DNA from: an unicellular cyanobacterium SU2
GTDB lineage: Bacteria; Cyanobacteriota; Cyanobacteriia; Cyanobacteriales; Microcystaceae
Direction: 5' to 3'
NCBI GenBank assembly: GCA_002110465.1
Contig: NEED01000079.1
Location: 1-32,389 of the forward strand
Length of the DNA: 32,389 bases
Shown: one piece after another, positions 16,883-25,093 of the stretch
Position numbering within the stretch: the stretch's first letter is position 1
Layout of the letters: each line of letters starts with the position of its first letter
Position numbers and translations under genes: made by a program
The notes under the pieces: model-generated
Databases searched by the model: none
What the model was told of the DNA's origin: nothing
What the model saw: only the letters and a program-made list of their open reading frames with translations

Positions 16883-17086
16883 TTAGTTGTGATCATCTGA
16901 TGAATCTATCTGCCAATAGTTTGGATTTTGATAACACCATTCTCCCACAAAAGAACGCTCAGTATCTGATCTTAAAATAGTGTAGCGATCTACAGCTATC
17001 CATCCTGCTATGGTATAAGGTTTTGGAGAACTTGGTAGGCTAATTTTTTCACCTTGCATGACTGGTGGGATGAAAATGGAATGCAT
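16883..17086 (-). CDS. Small hypothetical protein next to an IS630 remnant
   Basis: 67 aa, unknown. It begins MHSIFIPPVMQGEKISLP and contains YTIAGWIAVDRYTILRS and FVGEWCYQNPNYWQ. The same frame continues upstream into transposase-derived sequence through a GTG, but an ATG at 17086 preceded by GGAGGTG about 11 nt away is a better start, so I treat this as a separate small gene. A single Cys and no membrane helix. No family recognised. The frame fusion to the transposase fragment is probably accidental. Confidence 0.4.
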   Translation of the reverse strand: MHSIFIPPVMQGEKISLPSSPKPYTIAGWIAVDRYTILRSDTERSFVGEWCYQNPNYWQIDSSDDHN

Positions 17087-17122
17087 CAAATTTAGGCCAC
17101 CTCCAAAATTAGTACACACGAG

Positions 17123-17269
17123 TCGCTTCGTAGTGCGATTTTTTTTTCGAGTTAATCTTCTTTTTTGTAAGAAGCGACAGATATTACTGATAGATAACTT
17201 CACACCTGTTTCGAGAGCGATCGCTTCTTGTAACTCCTCTAACCCTCTTCTGTCACTCTCCGAGATTTC
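17123..17269 (-). pseudogene. IS630-type transposase fragment (N-terminal helix-turn-helix)
   Basis: On the minus strand this reads ESDRRGLEELQEAIALETGV, then KLSISNICRFLQKRRLTRKK, an arrangement typical of the DNA-binding N-terminus of IS630-family transposases (helix-turn-helix with SxSTIxRxLxxxGLTRK). A TAG at 17270-17272 closes it upstream and the catalytic DDE domain is missing, so this is a decayed relic. No inverted repeats were found around it. Confidence 0.6.
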
Positions 17270-17502
17270 CTATTAATAAAAGGTTTTCAAGAACAACGCT
17301 CTCAATTTGAGGTATATTAAATACGATTTAGCAAAATTGTACATGCGAATAACTCCAAAAATAAATGGAGAAGGTCGATTTTAAAACTCAAGAAATTATA
17401 AATAAAGTCACTAGGTAAGACTGTCAGAACGAGAAATCTGGTACAATCTATGGGAGTTTATGATCTTACGATCAATCTCAGTTAGTCAAACTTTTGGAAC
17501 AT

Positions 17503-18615
17503 ATGGACAATATACCCAATCACCTCAGTAAAATCGATGGGCAGTTAGGTAAGCTAACTATATTCGGGTTTCCATTTGAAGAGCTTGCCCTTAATGCTTC
17601 CTTTGAAGAGATTATCTATTTATTTTTGCATGGTCATCTTCCGAATCAAGGTGAATTGGACGGACTCACTGAGAAATTACTAGCTCATCGAAATCTTGAC
17701 GGCAAAATATTAGATATTCTTAAAATTGCCGCAGAAAACCAGATTGAACCCACTGAAGCTTTGCGCGTTGGCGTTAGTTGCCTTTCCTTGGATATGGCTT
17801 CAAATCGGATAGATAAAGAGGGAATTAGTGGCGCACTGAAAATAATTGCTTCAATTCCTGTGATTACTGCAACCTATTGGCGGTTAATTAATAACCAAAC
17901 GCCGATTGTGATTCATTCAGAATTAGGTCATGCAGCCAACTATCTATATATGCTAACGGGAAATGAGCCTACACCTGAAGATGTTCGCTCCCTTGAGACC
18001 TATCTAAATACCGTGGTTGAACATGGACTTAATGCCTCTACGTTCGCTGCACGAGTGGTGATGTCAACTCGCTCAGATTTTGTGTCTGCTATAACCGCCT
18101 CCATTGGAGCTTTGAAAGGCATTCTCCACGGAGGAGCTCCAGGACCTGTTCTCGATATGTTGTTAGAGATTAAAGATTCTTCTGAGATAGAACTTTACTT
18201 ACGACGTAAATTTGAAAATAGGGAACTGTTGATGGGCTTTGGTCATCGAGTCTATCGAGTAAAAGATCCACGAGCAGTGCTTCTCTCAGAAGTAGCAGAG
18301 CAAATGTGGGATCGCAAGGATGGTTCAGACCTCTGGAATCACGCAGTTGAGTTGGAAAGAATTGCCTTAAAGCTTCTCAAAGAATATAAACCTAATCGCA
18401 GTATTCAAACTAACGTAGAATATTACACAGCATTGGTCTTGTATGGACTAGGTATTCCCTCATCCCTGTTTACATCGACCTTCACTGTTAGCCGAGTTGT
18501 GGGATGGTTAGGACACTGTTTTGAACAACTTGAGCAAGATCGTATTATTCGTCCCCAATCCACATACACCGGACCTCGTGAACAAAAATGGTGTCCCATT
18601 GCCCAGAGAGCATAA
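17503..18615 (+). CDS. Divergent citrate synthase family protein
   Basis: 370 aa. Citrate synthases condense acetyl-CoA and oxaloacetate. Seen: LHGGAPGPVLDML with catalytic-type His209, GFGHRVYRVKDPRA with His248, and the C-terminal VSRVVGWLGHCFEQ plus RIIRPQSTYTGP, all standard. Two departures: the position of the catalytic Asp is Glu306 (TNVEYYTALVLYGLGIP), and the N-terminal substrate-loop motif YRGY is IFGF (LGKLTIFGFPFEELA). It also lacks the usual short N-terminal strand. Methylcitrate synthases and citrate synthase paralogues of other bacteria include Glu-type members, so this may be a paralogue with another acyl-CoA, not the housekeeping GltA. The TTG at 17494 is upstream of the better ATG at 17503. 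Confidence 0.85.
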   Translation: MDNIPNHLSKIDGQLGKLTIFGFPFEELALNASFEEIIYLFLHGHLPNQGELDGLTEKLLAHRNLDGKILDILKIAAENQIEPTEALRVGVSCLSLDMASNRIDKEGISGALKIIASIPVITATYWRLINNQTPIVIHSELGHAANYLYMLTGNEPTPEDVRSLETYLNTVVEHGLNASTFAARVVMSTRSDFVSAITASIGALKGILHGGAPGPVLDMLLEIKDSSEIELYLRRKFENRELLMGFGHRVYRVKDPRAVLLSEVAEQMWDRKDGSDLWNHAVELERIALKLLKEYKPNRSIQTNVEYYTALVLYGLGIPSSLFTSTFTVSRVVGWLGHCFEQLEQDRIIRPQSTYTGPREQKWCPIAQRA

Positions 18616-18858
18616 ACAAAAGATGGAGCAAGGCTCATAGCAAAAACTGTCTCAAGTATGGCAGTCAAAGCATGGGTTAGGATACGCTGAATTGTTGAAA
18701 TCCAATTATAGAGTAAGTTGTCCTTCTGTCTTCTGCGTCTAAGCCTTCTGCTTTATTTATCATTTCAAGAGGTAATTGAGCCAAATTGTTCAGTGAAAAC
18801 AGAATGCAAAACCGTAAAATGATATCTTCTATTCAAGAACAAAGCAACATAAAATTTA

Positions 18859-19509
18859 ATGGAAATTCTCCCCTCAGAAATTTTAGGGATAAGTAAATTT
18901 GATCAATGTGTTCTCAATATCTCTCTCATTAATATTTGTAACCAAGAGAGTTATGTGGGAAAACAAATGAGAAAACTGTATAACGCTTGGAAAGCCGAAA
19001 CAGACGAAGCTGTTAATAACCCTTGGTTAGATTTACATCAATTTACAATTTATGTTCCCCATCCTGACCAAAAATATGAGGATGTTACTTTAGAACAGGG
19101 TTTAACGCTTGGTTATAACATAGAAGTGAAACCCATTGAAGATATCACTAAAGTTCCTTATAAAATCCCTCATGGAGGACATTTCATTGTTGTTCTAAAA
19201 CAGACCAAAACCGATTGTGGTTTTAGAATAGCAGCTACTGGAATTTTTGTCCGTTCTCTTGCAGTTTTTAGCCTTGATACAGTTATTGATCCTGAAGAAG
19301 GTAAATACCAAACCCTTGTTGTCAAACACCCTATCATCAGAGATTATCCTCAAAATTGGCAACAACAAATGGAAAAGTTTTTGCAAGGAGAAATAGCAGA
19401 AGAAAACCTTCCTAGTCTGATTAAATATGTTGATCAAGCTGAAAATAATGACTATAGATCTCCGTCTTGGAATGAGATTTATTTATCTGGCCAAGGTTTT
19501 GTCATGTAA
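18859..19509 (+). CDS. Hypothetical protein, unknown function
   Basis: 216 aa, not recognised. The translation looks like a genuine soluble protein with mixed composition and no low complexity: LYNAWKAETDEAVNNPWLDL, then YKIPHGGHFIVVLKQTKTDC, then SLAVFSLDTVIDPEEGKY. No signal peptide or membrane helix. No ribosome binding site precedes the ATG at 18859. It follows the citrate synthase gene on the same strand after 243 nt and converges with the small membrane protein gene 32 nt downstream. No function proposed. Confidence 0.6.
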   Translation: MEILPSEILGISKFDQCVLNISLINICNQESYVGKQMRKLYNAWKAETDEAVNNPWLDLHQFTIYVPHPDQKYEDVTLEQGLTLGYNIEVKPIEDITKVPYKIPHGGHFIVVLKQTKTDCGFRIAATGIFVRSLAVFSLDTVIDPEEGKYQTLVVKHPIIRDYPQNWQQQMEKFLQGEIAEENLPSLIKYVDQAENNDYRSPSWNEIYLSGQGFVM

Positions 19510-19541
19510 CCACCTAGAAGCTTAATGTTAAATAATATAAC

Positions 19542-19799
19542 TTATGAATTGTTTACAATAATTTTCATAGCAAACGCAATAAAAAAAGACTGAATAAACA
19601 GTAATAAAATAATTCCAATAATAATTAAGATAACATAGCGTTTAACCATTGCCAGCAATGCTCGAACCACCGCCCGACTAATGGTTTGTTCTAGTCCGTT
19701 ATTGGTCATTACTTTATAGACAATTTTATCGACTTCCTCGTCAACTCTTCTACTTATAGATCTTTTGCGCTTTTGATTGGAATATTCTGTTTGATCCAT
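19542..19799 (-). CDS. Small single-pass membrane protein
   Basis: 85 aa, unknown. A basic, charged N-terminus (QKRKRSISRRVDEEVDKIVY) is followed by an amphipathic stretch and one strong membrane helix (VILIIIGIILLLFIQSFFIA) near residues 53-75. By the positive-inside rule the N-terminus faces the cytoplasm. The longest frame starts at a TTG (19814), but the ATG at 19799 (MDQTEYSNQ) is preferred. It is divergent from flv4, separated by about 420 nt. No family recognised. Confidence 0.5.
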   Translation of the reverse strand: MDQTEYSNQKRKRSISRRVDEEVDKIVYKVMTNNGLEQTISRAVVRALLAMVKRYVILIIIGIILLLFIQSFFIAFAMKIIVNNS

Positions 19800-20134
19800 T
19801 GAACTGTAACTCAACTATCATCTTCTGTGAACTTTAGCAGATTTAAGTCTCGTGTAACCCAAAATTGGGAATTTCTATTTTAAGGGTTTTGGCGATCGCA
19901 TCAATTCAGATAATTTTTGATAAGTCAAAGAAACGCTCAGGAGTTGGACATAAACCAACAACACTATATCAACTTATGTGAATAACCCTAGAATCTTTCC
20001 CTATTGGCTGTTCCGAAGTTCTCTGCAAAGCACTCAGCTTAGTCGTCGTTCAGTGAAAAACAATAGTTATTATTTTTTATACTAAATAACTTTAAATATA
20101 ATTTTTACTTATTAAAGACTTAAAAAATTGACAT
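19800..20134. other. Upstream region of the flv4 operon
   Basis: AT-rich, no gene seen. It holds an inverted element ATCAA-N12-TTGAT at 19900-19921 and, nearer to flv4, a candidate promoter listed separately. The flv4 operons of other cyanobacteria are induced at low inorganic carbon and regulated by LysR-type and AbrB-type factors and an antisense RNA; whether these act here cannot be read from the sequence. Confidence 0.4.
19900..19921. promoter_or_regulatory. ATCAA-N12-TTGAT inverted repeat, possible LysR-type site
   Basis: ATCAA (19900-19904) and TTGAT (19917-19921) form a 5-bp inverted repeat with a 12-nt spacer, about 300 nt upstream of flv4. LysR-type regulators of carbon acquisition genes (NdhR/CmpR family) use AT-rich inverted repeats of similar layout. 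The match is short and could be chance. Confidence 0.25.
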
Positions 20135-20164
20135 TTTACAAAGCTTATGTAGTCAAGCCATAAT
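20135..20164 (+). promoter_or_regulatory. Candidate promoter of flv4
   Basis: TTTACA at 20135-20140 and CATAAT at 20159-20164, spaced by 18 nt, about 50 nt upstream of flv4, which has a strong ribosome binding site AGGAGG at 20203-20208. Read by eye only. Confidence 0.3.
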
Positions 20165-20217
20165 GAGACATAAGCAAATTTAAGTTTTGTAAAAAATTTA
20201 TTAGGAGGCAGCAGCGT

Positions 20218-21948
20218 ATGGTTGCACTCACAGTTCATAGTAGGGATTGTACTCGATCAAGTCGTTTAACTGCACAAACGAGAGACATTGGGCAAGAAAC
20301 AAGAGTTATTCGTTGTTTAGACTGGGATCGCGATCGCTTTGATATTGAGTTTGGCTTAAGAAATGGAACAACTTACAATTCCTTTTTAATACAAGGGGAA
20401 AAAACCGCTTTAATTGACACCTCTCATCGGAAGTTTGAGCAATTATATTTGGATAATTTAACCAGTTTAGTCGATTTGTCAACCCTTGATTATCTGGTTG
20501 TTAGTCATACCGAACCGGATCATAGTGGGTTAATTAAAGATATTTTAAAACTAGCTCCCCAAATTACTATTGTCGGTTCAAAAGTCGCCATACAATTCTT
20601 AGAAAATATGGTGCATCGACCCTTTAACAGTTTAATTGTCAAGAGTGGATCTACCTTAGATTTAGGGAATGGACATGAATTAAACTTTATTTCTGCCCCT
20701 AATCTTCACTGGCCTGATACCATCTTCACTTATGATCAAAAAACCAGCATTCTCTATACTTGCGATGTCTTTGGAATGCACTACTGTGATGATTATCTCT
20801 ATGATGAAGAACCCGATCTACTCCAAGGAGATTTCAAGTATTATTTCGACTGTTTAATGGGTCCTAATGCCCGTTCAGTTTTAGCAGCGTTGAAACGCAT
20901 CGATAAGCTAAATATTGATACCATTGCCACTGGACACGGACCATTGTTAAAACATCATATTCCCCAATGGGTTAGTAATTATGGTAAATGGAGCAAAGAA
21001 CAGGCTAAAACCGATAATTTAGTAGTCATCTTTTACGACGAAAACTATGGTTATGGAGAAGAGATCGCTAGACATATTGCCCAAGGACTGCAAAAAACCG
21101 AGGTTAACATTGACTTAATTGATTTATCCACCACTGATCCTCATGAAACCAGACACTTAGTCTATGAAGCCAAAGGGTTAGTGTTGGGTATGCCTTCCCA
21201 AAGTGATGATCATGCTCAGGTCATGGTTAATACTATTTTAGCCGTTGCCCACCCCAAACTTGCCATCGGTTTATTTGAGTCAGGAGGAGGAGAAGACGAA
21301 CCCATTTACCCTCTACGCAACAAATTTCAAGAAATTGGCGTAACCGAGGGATTTCCCCCCATTTTGCTGAAAACCGCTCCTACTCCTAGCACCGAAAAAA
21401 TAGCCGAAGAAGCAGGAACGGATCTCGGTCAATGGATCACCCGCGATCGCTCTATCAAAACCTTAAAAAACATCGATTCGGAGCTAGAGAAAGCATTAGG
21501 ACGCATTAGCAATGGATTGTATTTAATTACAGCTAATAAAGGGGAAATTGCCGGATCGATGTTAGCCTCTTGGGTCATTCAAGCGAGTTTAGAACCCTTG
21601 GGGGTTGCCATTGCGGTGTCCAAAGATCGGGCTATTGAGTCATTATTGCATCCAGGCGATCGCTTTGTTCTCAATGTACTCGAAGAGGGAAATTCTCAGG
21701 GGTTGATGAAACACTTTCTTAAACGCTTTCCCCCAGGGGCTGATCGCTTTGCTGGCATTAAAATCTACCCTGCTAAAAATGGTTCTCAGATTTTAGCCAA
21801 TGCCTTAGCTTACCTTGAATGTCAAGTGACAAGTCGCATTGACTGCAGAGATCACTGGATTATCTATAGCACAGTTCAAATTGGACGAGTCTCGAAAGTG
21901 GACGGTATAACAGCAGTTCATCATCGCAAAGTTGGAACTCATTATTGA
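20218..21948 (+). CDS. flv4: Flv4, diflavin flavodiiron protein
   Basis: 576 aa. Cyanobacterial flavodiiron proteins pass electrons to O2 or another acceptor through a diiron/FMN core fused to a C-terminal flavin reductase domain. Domains: metallo-beta-lactamase-like (about 30-275), flavodoxin (about 275-415), flavin reductase (about 435-575). The canonical diiron ligands are present: H97-x-E99-x-D101-H102 (SHTEPDHSGL), LHWPDT, CDVFGMH and ATGHGP. This canonical set plus gene order identifies it as Flv4 rather than Flv2. In Synechocystis Flv2/Flv4 form a heterodimer that relieves excess electrons at the photosystem II acceptor side. The ATG at 20218 has a strong AGGAGG upstream. First gene of the flv4-sll0218-flv2 operon. 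Confidence 0.92.
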   Translation: MVALTVHSRDCTRSSRLTAQTRDIGQETRVIRCLDWDRDRFDIEFGLRNGTTYNSFLIQGEKTALIDTSHRKFEQLYLDNLTSLVDLSTLDYLVVSHTEPDHSGLIKDILKLAPQITIVGSKVAIQFLENMVHRPFNSLIVKSGSTLDLGNGHELNFISAPNLHWPDTIFTYDQKTSILYTCDVFGMHYCDDYLYDEEPDLLQGDFKYYFDCLMGPNARSVLAALKRIDKLNIDTIATGHGPLLKHHIPQWVSNYGKWSKEQAKTDNLVVIFYDENYGYGEEIARHIAQGLQKTEVNIDLIDLSTTDPHETRHLVYEAKGLVLGMPSQSDDHAQVMVNTILAVAHPKLAIGLFESGGGEDEPIYPLRNKFQEIGVTEGFPPILLKTAPTPSTEKIAEEAGTDLGQWITRDRSIKTLKNIDSELEKALGRISNGLYLITANKGEIAGSMLASWVIQASLEPLGVAIAVSKDRAIESLLHPGDRFVLNVLEEGNSQGLMKHFLKRFPPGADRFAGIKIYPAKNGSQILANALAYLECQVTSRIDCRDHWIIYSTVQIGRVSKVDGITAVHHRKVGTHY

Positions 21949-22073
21949 AGATAGGCAAGAGACAACAGGCAACGGACAATAGGGTTATATCATCGCAAGA
22001 TTTCCTTATCTTTTTCCATCTCCTAGTCTCTTTATCTTCCCATTCATTATTAACCTTTTAAAATCTTAAGATC

Positions 22074-22610
22074 ATGTACGAATCTTTAAAAAATACCTCC
22101 CCACAGCGCAAAAGTTGGCTTAACTTAAACCGTATCGTCAACATTCTGGAAGTAATTCAAGATGCCATTGTCATCTGTCTGTGTTTGGGACTATTTTCCT
22201 TCATGGTGTTGCAACTGTATTCAATGGTATTGTCTCTCTTGCCACCGGTGCAATTTCAGGTGGTCACAGCTGACATTTTATCCTTGCTTATTTGGGTGGA
22301 ATTGTTCCGTTTATTGATTATTTACCTCAAAGAACAACGTATTTCTATCGGAGTTGCCGTAGAAGTAGCCATTGTCTCAGTTTTACGAGAATTTATTGTC
22401 AGAGGAGTCCTGGAAATTCCTTCAACGCAAGTATTAGCAACCTGTGCCTTTTTACTGGTTTTGGGGACATTAATGGTGATTCGAGTTTGGCTTCCTCCTA
22501 CTTTTGACGGAATTGATCCCGAACACACCGTATCCCAACGCCATCAACAACGTTCAACGGCAAAAAAAGTACAAAATAATGGTAATCACGCTATTTTAGC
22601 GAAAAATTAA
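22074..22610 (+). CDS. Sll0218-like / PsiE-family membrane protein
   Basis: 178 aa with about four membrane helices (IVICLCLGLFSFMVLQLYS, then a second near 65-85, a third near 98-115 and a fourth ILATCAFLLVLGTLMVIRVWL region). It resembles the PsiE (phosphate-starvation-inducible E) family and, by its position between flv4 and flv2, is the counterpart of Synechocystis Sll0218, a thylakoid protein that stabilises photosystem II dimers. It carries a hydrophilic Gln/Asn-rich tail. The start ATG at 22074 follows flv4 by 125 nt and flv2 begins 130 nt later. The biochemical role of PsiE-type proteins is not established. Confidence 0.85.
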   Translation: MYESLKNTSPQRKSWLNLNRIVNILEVIQDAIVICLCLGLFSFMVLQLYSMVLSLLPPVQFQVVTADILSLLIWVELFRLLIIYLKEQRISIGVAVEVAIVSVLREFIVRGVLEIPSTQVLATCAFLLVLGTLMVIRVWLPPTFDGIDPEHTVSQRHQQRSTAKKVQNNGNHAILAKN

Positions 22611-22637
22611 GTCCTGAATTCAGATTTCGAAGTTTAG

Positions 22638-22712
22638 TCTATTCTTCTTTGTCTCCTTGTCTCCTTGTCTCCCTGCTCCCTGCTCCCCCTCTCTCCCCTG
22701 CCTCCTCATCAA
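22638..22712. repeat. Pyrimidine-rich degenerate tandem repeat
   Basis: Runs of GTCTCCTT and GCTCCC type units, almost all C and T on the plus strand, between the Sll0218-like gene and flv2. Such C/T-rich spacer repeats are common in cyanobacterial intergenic DNA. It makes a spurious upstream extension of the flv2 frame from a TTG at 22657. Confidence 0.6.
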
Positions 22713-22740
22713 AATAACCGACTATCATCAAATATCAATC

Positions 22741-24468
22741 ATGCTTACCTCAACCTGTCTTCCTACCCGTCCCCGTGATGTTCAAACTGTTACCATTGGG
22801 ACAAATACGACGATTTTTCGCTCTCGAACCTGGGAACGTCTCAAATTTGAAGTAGAGTATGCCCTATGTAAAGGAACAACAGCCAATACTTATTTAATTG
22901 AAGCGGATAAAATAGCCTTATTTGACCCGCCAGGAGAGTCTTTTACTGAGATTTTTTTAGAAAAACTAGAACATTATCTGGCTTTATCGGAGATAGACTA
23001 TGTAATCCTCGGTCATGTTAATGCCAACCGTATGGCTACATTGAAAATTTTACTGGAAAAAGCTCCACAAATTACTGTAGTTTGTTCTAAACCGGCTGCT
23101 AAAACCCTAAAAGCGACACTTCCTCAATGGAAGAACCAAATTAAAGTCGTGCGTTCGGAGGATAGCTTAGAGTTAGGACAAGGTCATCAATTACAGTTTA
23201 CCTTTATTCCAACTCCTCGCTGGCCCGATGGACTGTGTACCTATGATGATAAAACTCGTATTCTTTACACCGATAAATTATTTGGTCTACATCTATGTCA
23301 CGATGCGGTGTTTGATGACGACTGGAAAGAGTTAGATCACGATCGCCGTTACTATTTTGATTGTCTTCATGGGGCGCAAACAAAACAAGTTACGGAGATT
23401 TTAGATAGAATTGAACCATTTTCTGCTAAATATTACGCCCCTGGTCATGGGGTAATCGTACGCTATAGTTTAAGTCGTTTAACCTACGATTATCGTCAAT
23501 GGTGTCAACAACAGCAGTGTCAAGACTTAAAAGTGGCCTTATTGTACGCTTCTGCTTATGGAAATACAGCCATTATGGCTCAAGCGATCGCCCAAGGGAT
23601 CATGGATCAAGGGGTCGGGGTAGAATTAATTAATTGTGAGTCAGCGACAACCGAAGAAATTACCCGCGCTATTGAAGACTGTGATGGTTTTGTGATTGGT
23701 TCTCCAACTCTGGGTGGTCATGCACCCGTACAAATTGAAACTGCGTTAGGAATTGTGTTAGGGAATGACAGTAAAACCAAGTTAGCGGGGGTATTTGGGT
23801 CTTATGGCTGGAGTGGGGAAGCTGTTGACTTAATTAGTCAAAAATTGCAAGATGGCAACTATAAGTTAGGATTTGAGCCGCTACGGGTTCGTTTCAGTCC
23901 CGATGAATCTGCCGTAGAAAACTGTCAACAAACAGGGGCTAACTTTGCTCAAACCTTGAAAAAACGTCAAAAACAAGGATCTGTCACCTCTGGGTTAACC
24001 ACGGTGCAAAGCGATCGCACCGAACAAGCGATCGGGCGTATTGTCGGTTCTCTGTGTGTGATTACCACCTGTCAAAACCACAGTCATCAAGGGTTTTTAA
24101 CCTCTTGGATCTCTCAAGCAACCTTTACTCCACCAGGGTTAATGATTGCTATTGATAAAAAACAATGGAATGAAGCAGATTTTAACCCACAAACTCCGTT
24201 TATTGTTAATCTTCTTAAAGAAGGGCGCAATGTCAGGAAACATTTTTCTGAGTGCAAGAGTAGTTCTTTTGAACAACTGGAGACAGAAACCGCGTCCAAT
24301 GGTTGTTTGATTTTAAAGGAGGGTTTAGCTTATCTTGAATGTACCGTACAAAAACGCATCGAGGCCGGCGATCGCTGGTTAGTTTATGCACTGGTTAACC
24401 AAGGTAATGTTTTAGAAGGGACAGGGTTAACGGCGATCGCTCATCGAAAATCAGGACGACAACTATAA
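22741..24468 (+). CDS. flv2: Flv2, diflavin flavodiiron protein with altered metal site
   Basis: 575 aa, same three-domain layout as Flv4. The diiron ligand motif is non-canonical: H92-V-N94-A-N96-R97 (GHVNANRMAT) replaces HxExDH, PRWPDG replaces LHWPDT, and TDKLFG replaces CDVFG; the last His motif APGHG is kept. This is the known Flv2-type pattern, in which the site differs from classical flavodiiron proteins and the subunit pairs with Flv4. Flavodoxin (about 255-400) and flavin reductase (about 425-575) domains are intact (SAYGNTAIMAQAIAQGIMDQ is the FMN phosphate loop). The frame extends to a TTG at 22657 through a pyrimidine repeat, so I chose the ATG at 22741 (MLTSTCLPTRP). Confidence 0.92.
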   Translation: MLTSTCLPTRPRDVQTVTIGTNTTIFRSRTWERLKFEVEYALCKGTTANTYLIEADKIALFDPPGESFTEIFLEKLEHYLALSEIDYVILGHVNANRMATLKILLEKAPQITVVCSKPAAKTLKATLPQWKNQIKVVRSEDSLELGQGHQLQFTFIPTPRWPDGLCTYDDKTRILYTDKLFGLHLCHDAVFDDDWKELDHDRRYYFDCLHGAQTKQVTEILDRIEPFSAKYYAPGHGVIVRYSLSRLTYDYRQWCQQQQCQDLKVALLYASAYGNTAIMAQAIAQGIMDQGVGVELINCESATTEEITRAIEDCDGFVIGSPTLGGHAPVQIETALGIVLGNDSKTKLAGVFGSYGWSGEAVDLISQKLQDGNYKLGFEPLRVRFSPDESAVENCQQTGANFAQTLKKRQKQGSVTSGLTTVQSDRTEQAIGRIVGSLCVITTCQNHSHQGFLTSWISQATFTPPGLMIAIDKKQWNEADFNPQTPFIVNLLKEGRNVRKHFSECKSSSFEQLETETASNGCLILKEGLAYLECTVQKRIEAGDRWLVYALVNQGNVLEGTGLTAIAHRKSGRQL

Positions 24469-24913
24469 TCGATTTTCCTGATATCGCTTTTGCTTCATTT
24501 TGAGGTGTTAAACCCAAATTTTTCATCAAATCTAGTGATAAAAACGGATTGGGTTTGGCATCCTCTTACCTTTAAAAAAATTTACGGTAAATGTTCCTGT
24601 TGAAAAAAAACAGGAATACTATATTGTTGATTTAAGAAAAATAACTAGAGAAGTTCAATGACTCGCAAACTGCTGTAGGCAATGTTTTTTTAATATGTCT
24701 GCGTTAGAAAAAGTATTAATGTAACTTATATTTTAGCGATCGCAAAGAATTGAAAATCAAATCGCTGTAACTATTGCATAACAAGGATTTCAGAGGTTGG
24801 CTGCCCCATATCGCACGAACCCTATATTACCGCCTAGTTGTCAGATAAGGAAGATCCTTAGACATGGAAATAAGTAGAAATAACAGAAAATAAGTAGAAC
24901 TATTTCACCATTG
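24469..24913 (+). other. Intergenic DNA after flv2, possible untranslated transcript
   Basis: About 440 nt without a credible gene, ending in a strong hairpin terminator. Near 24770-24850 there is a more GC-rich island (GGTTGGCTGCCCCATATCGC and onward), and a repeated AATAAGTAGAA motif lies near 24863 and 24889. The stretch could be the flv operon 3' end, a small RNA or a decayed insertion-sequence end. Nothing identifies it firmly. Confidence 0.35.
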
Positions 24914-24937
24914 CCCCCGTTTTGGGGGATTTTTTTT
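24914..24937 (+). terminator. Rho-independent terminator
   Basis: A CCCCC stem (24914-24918) pairs with GGGGG (24924-24928) across GTTTT, followed by A and an eight-T tract at 24930-24937. Strong plus-strand intrinsic terminator, roughly 450 nt after flv2 and 150 nt before the glycosyltransferase operon, so the two are transcriptionally insulated. Confidence 0.8.
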
Positions 24938-25093
24938 CCCTCATTTTTGGGACTGACATCTCAAGTTTTGTGAACTTATACTAAGACCAGATTATGCCGC
25001 ACTTAACAACGCCATAAGTATTGACCGTGTAACTTCTCGTGAGACCCCGTTATCTTTTTTGTCCACTTAGTTATATTGCACCCTCCTCAAATT

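Noticed and set aside
22638-22712. N-terminal extension of Flv2 from a TTG
   Set aside because: The extension is encoded by a pyrimidine-rich repeat and the conserved protein begins at the ATG at 22741.
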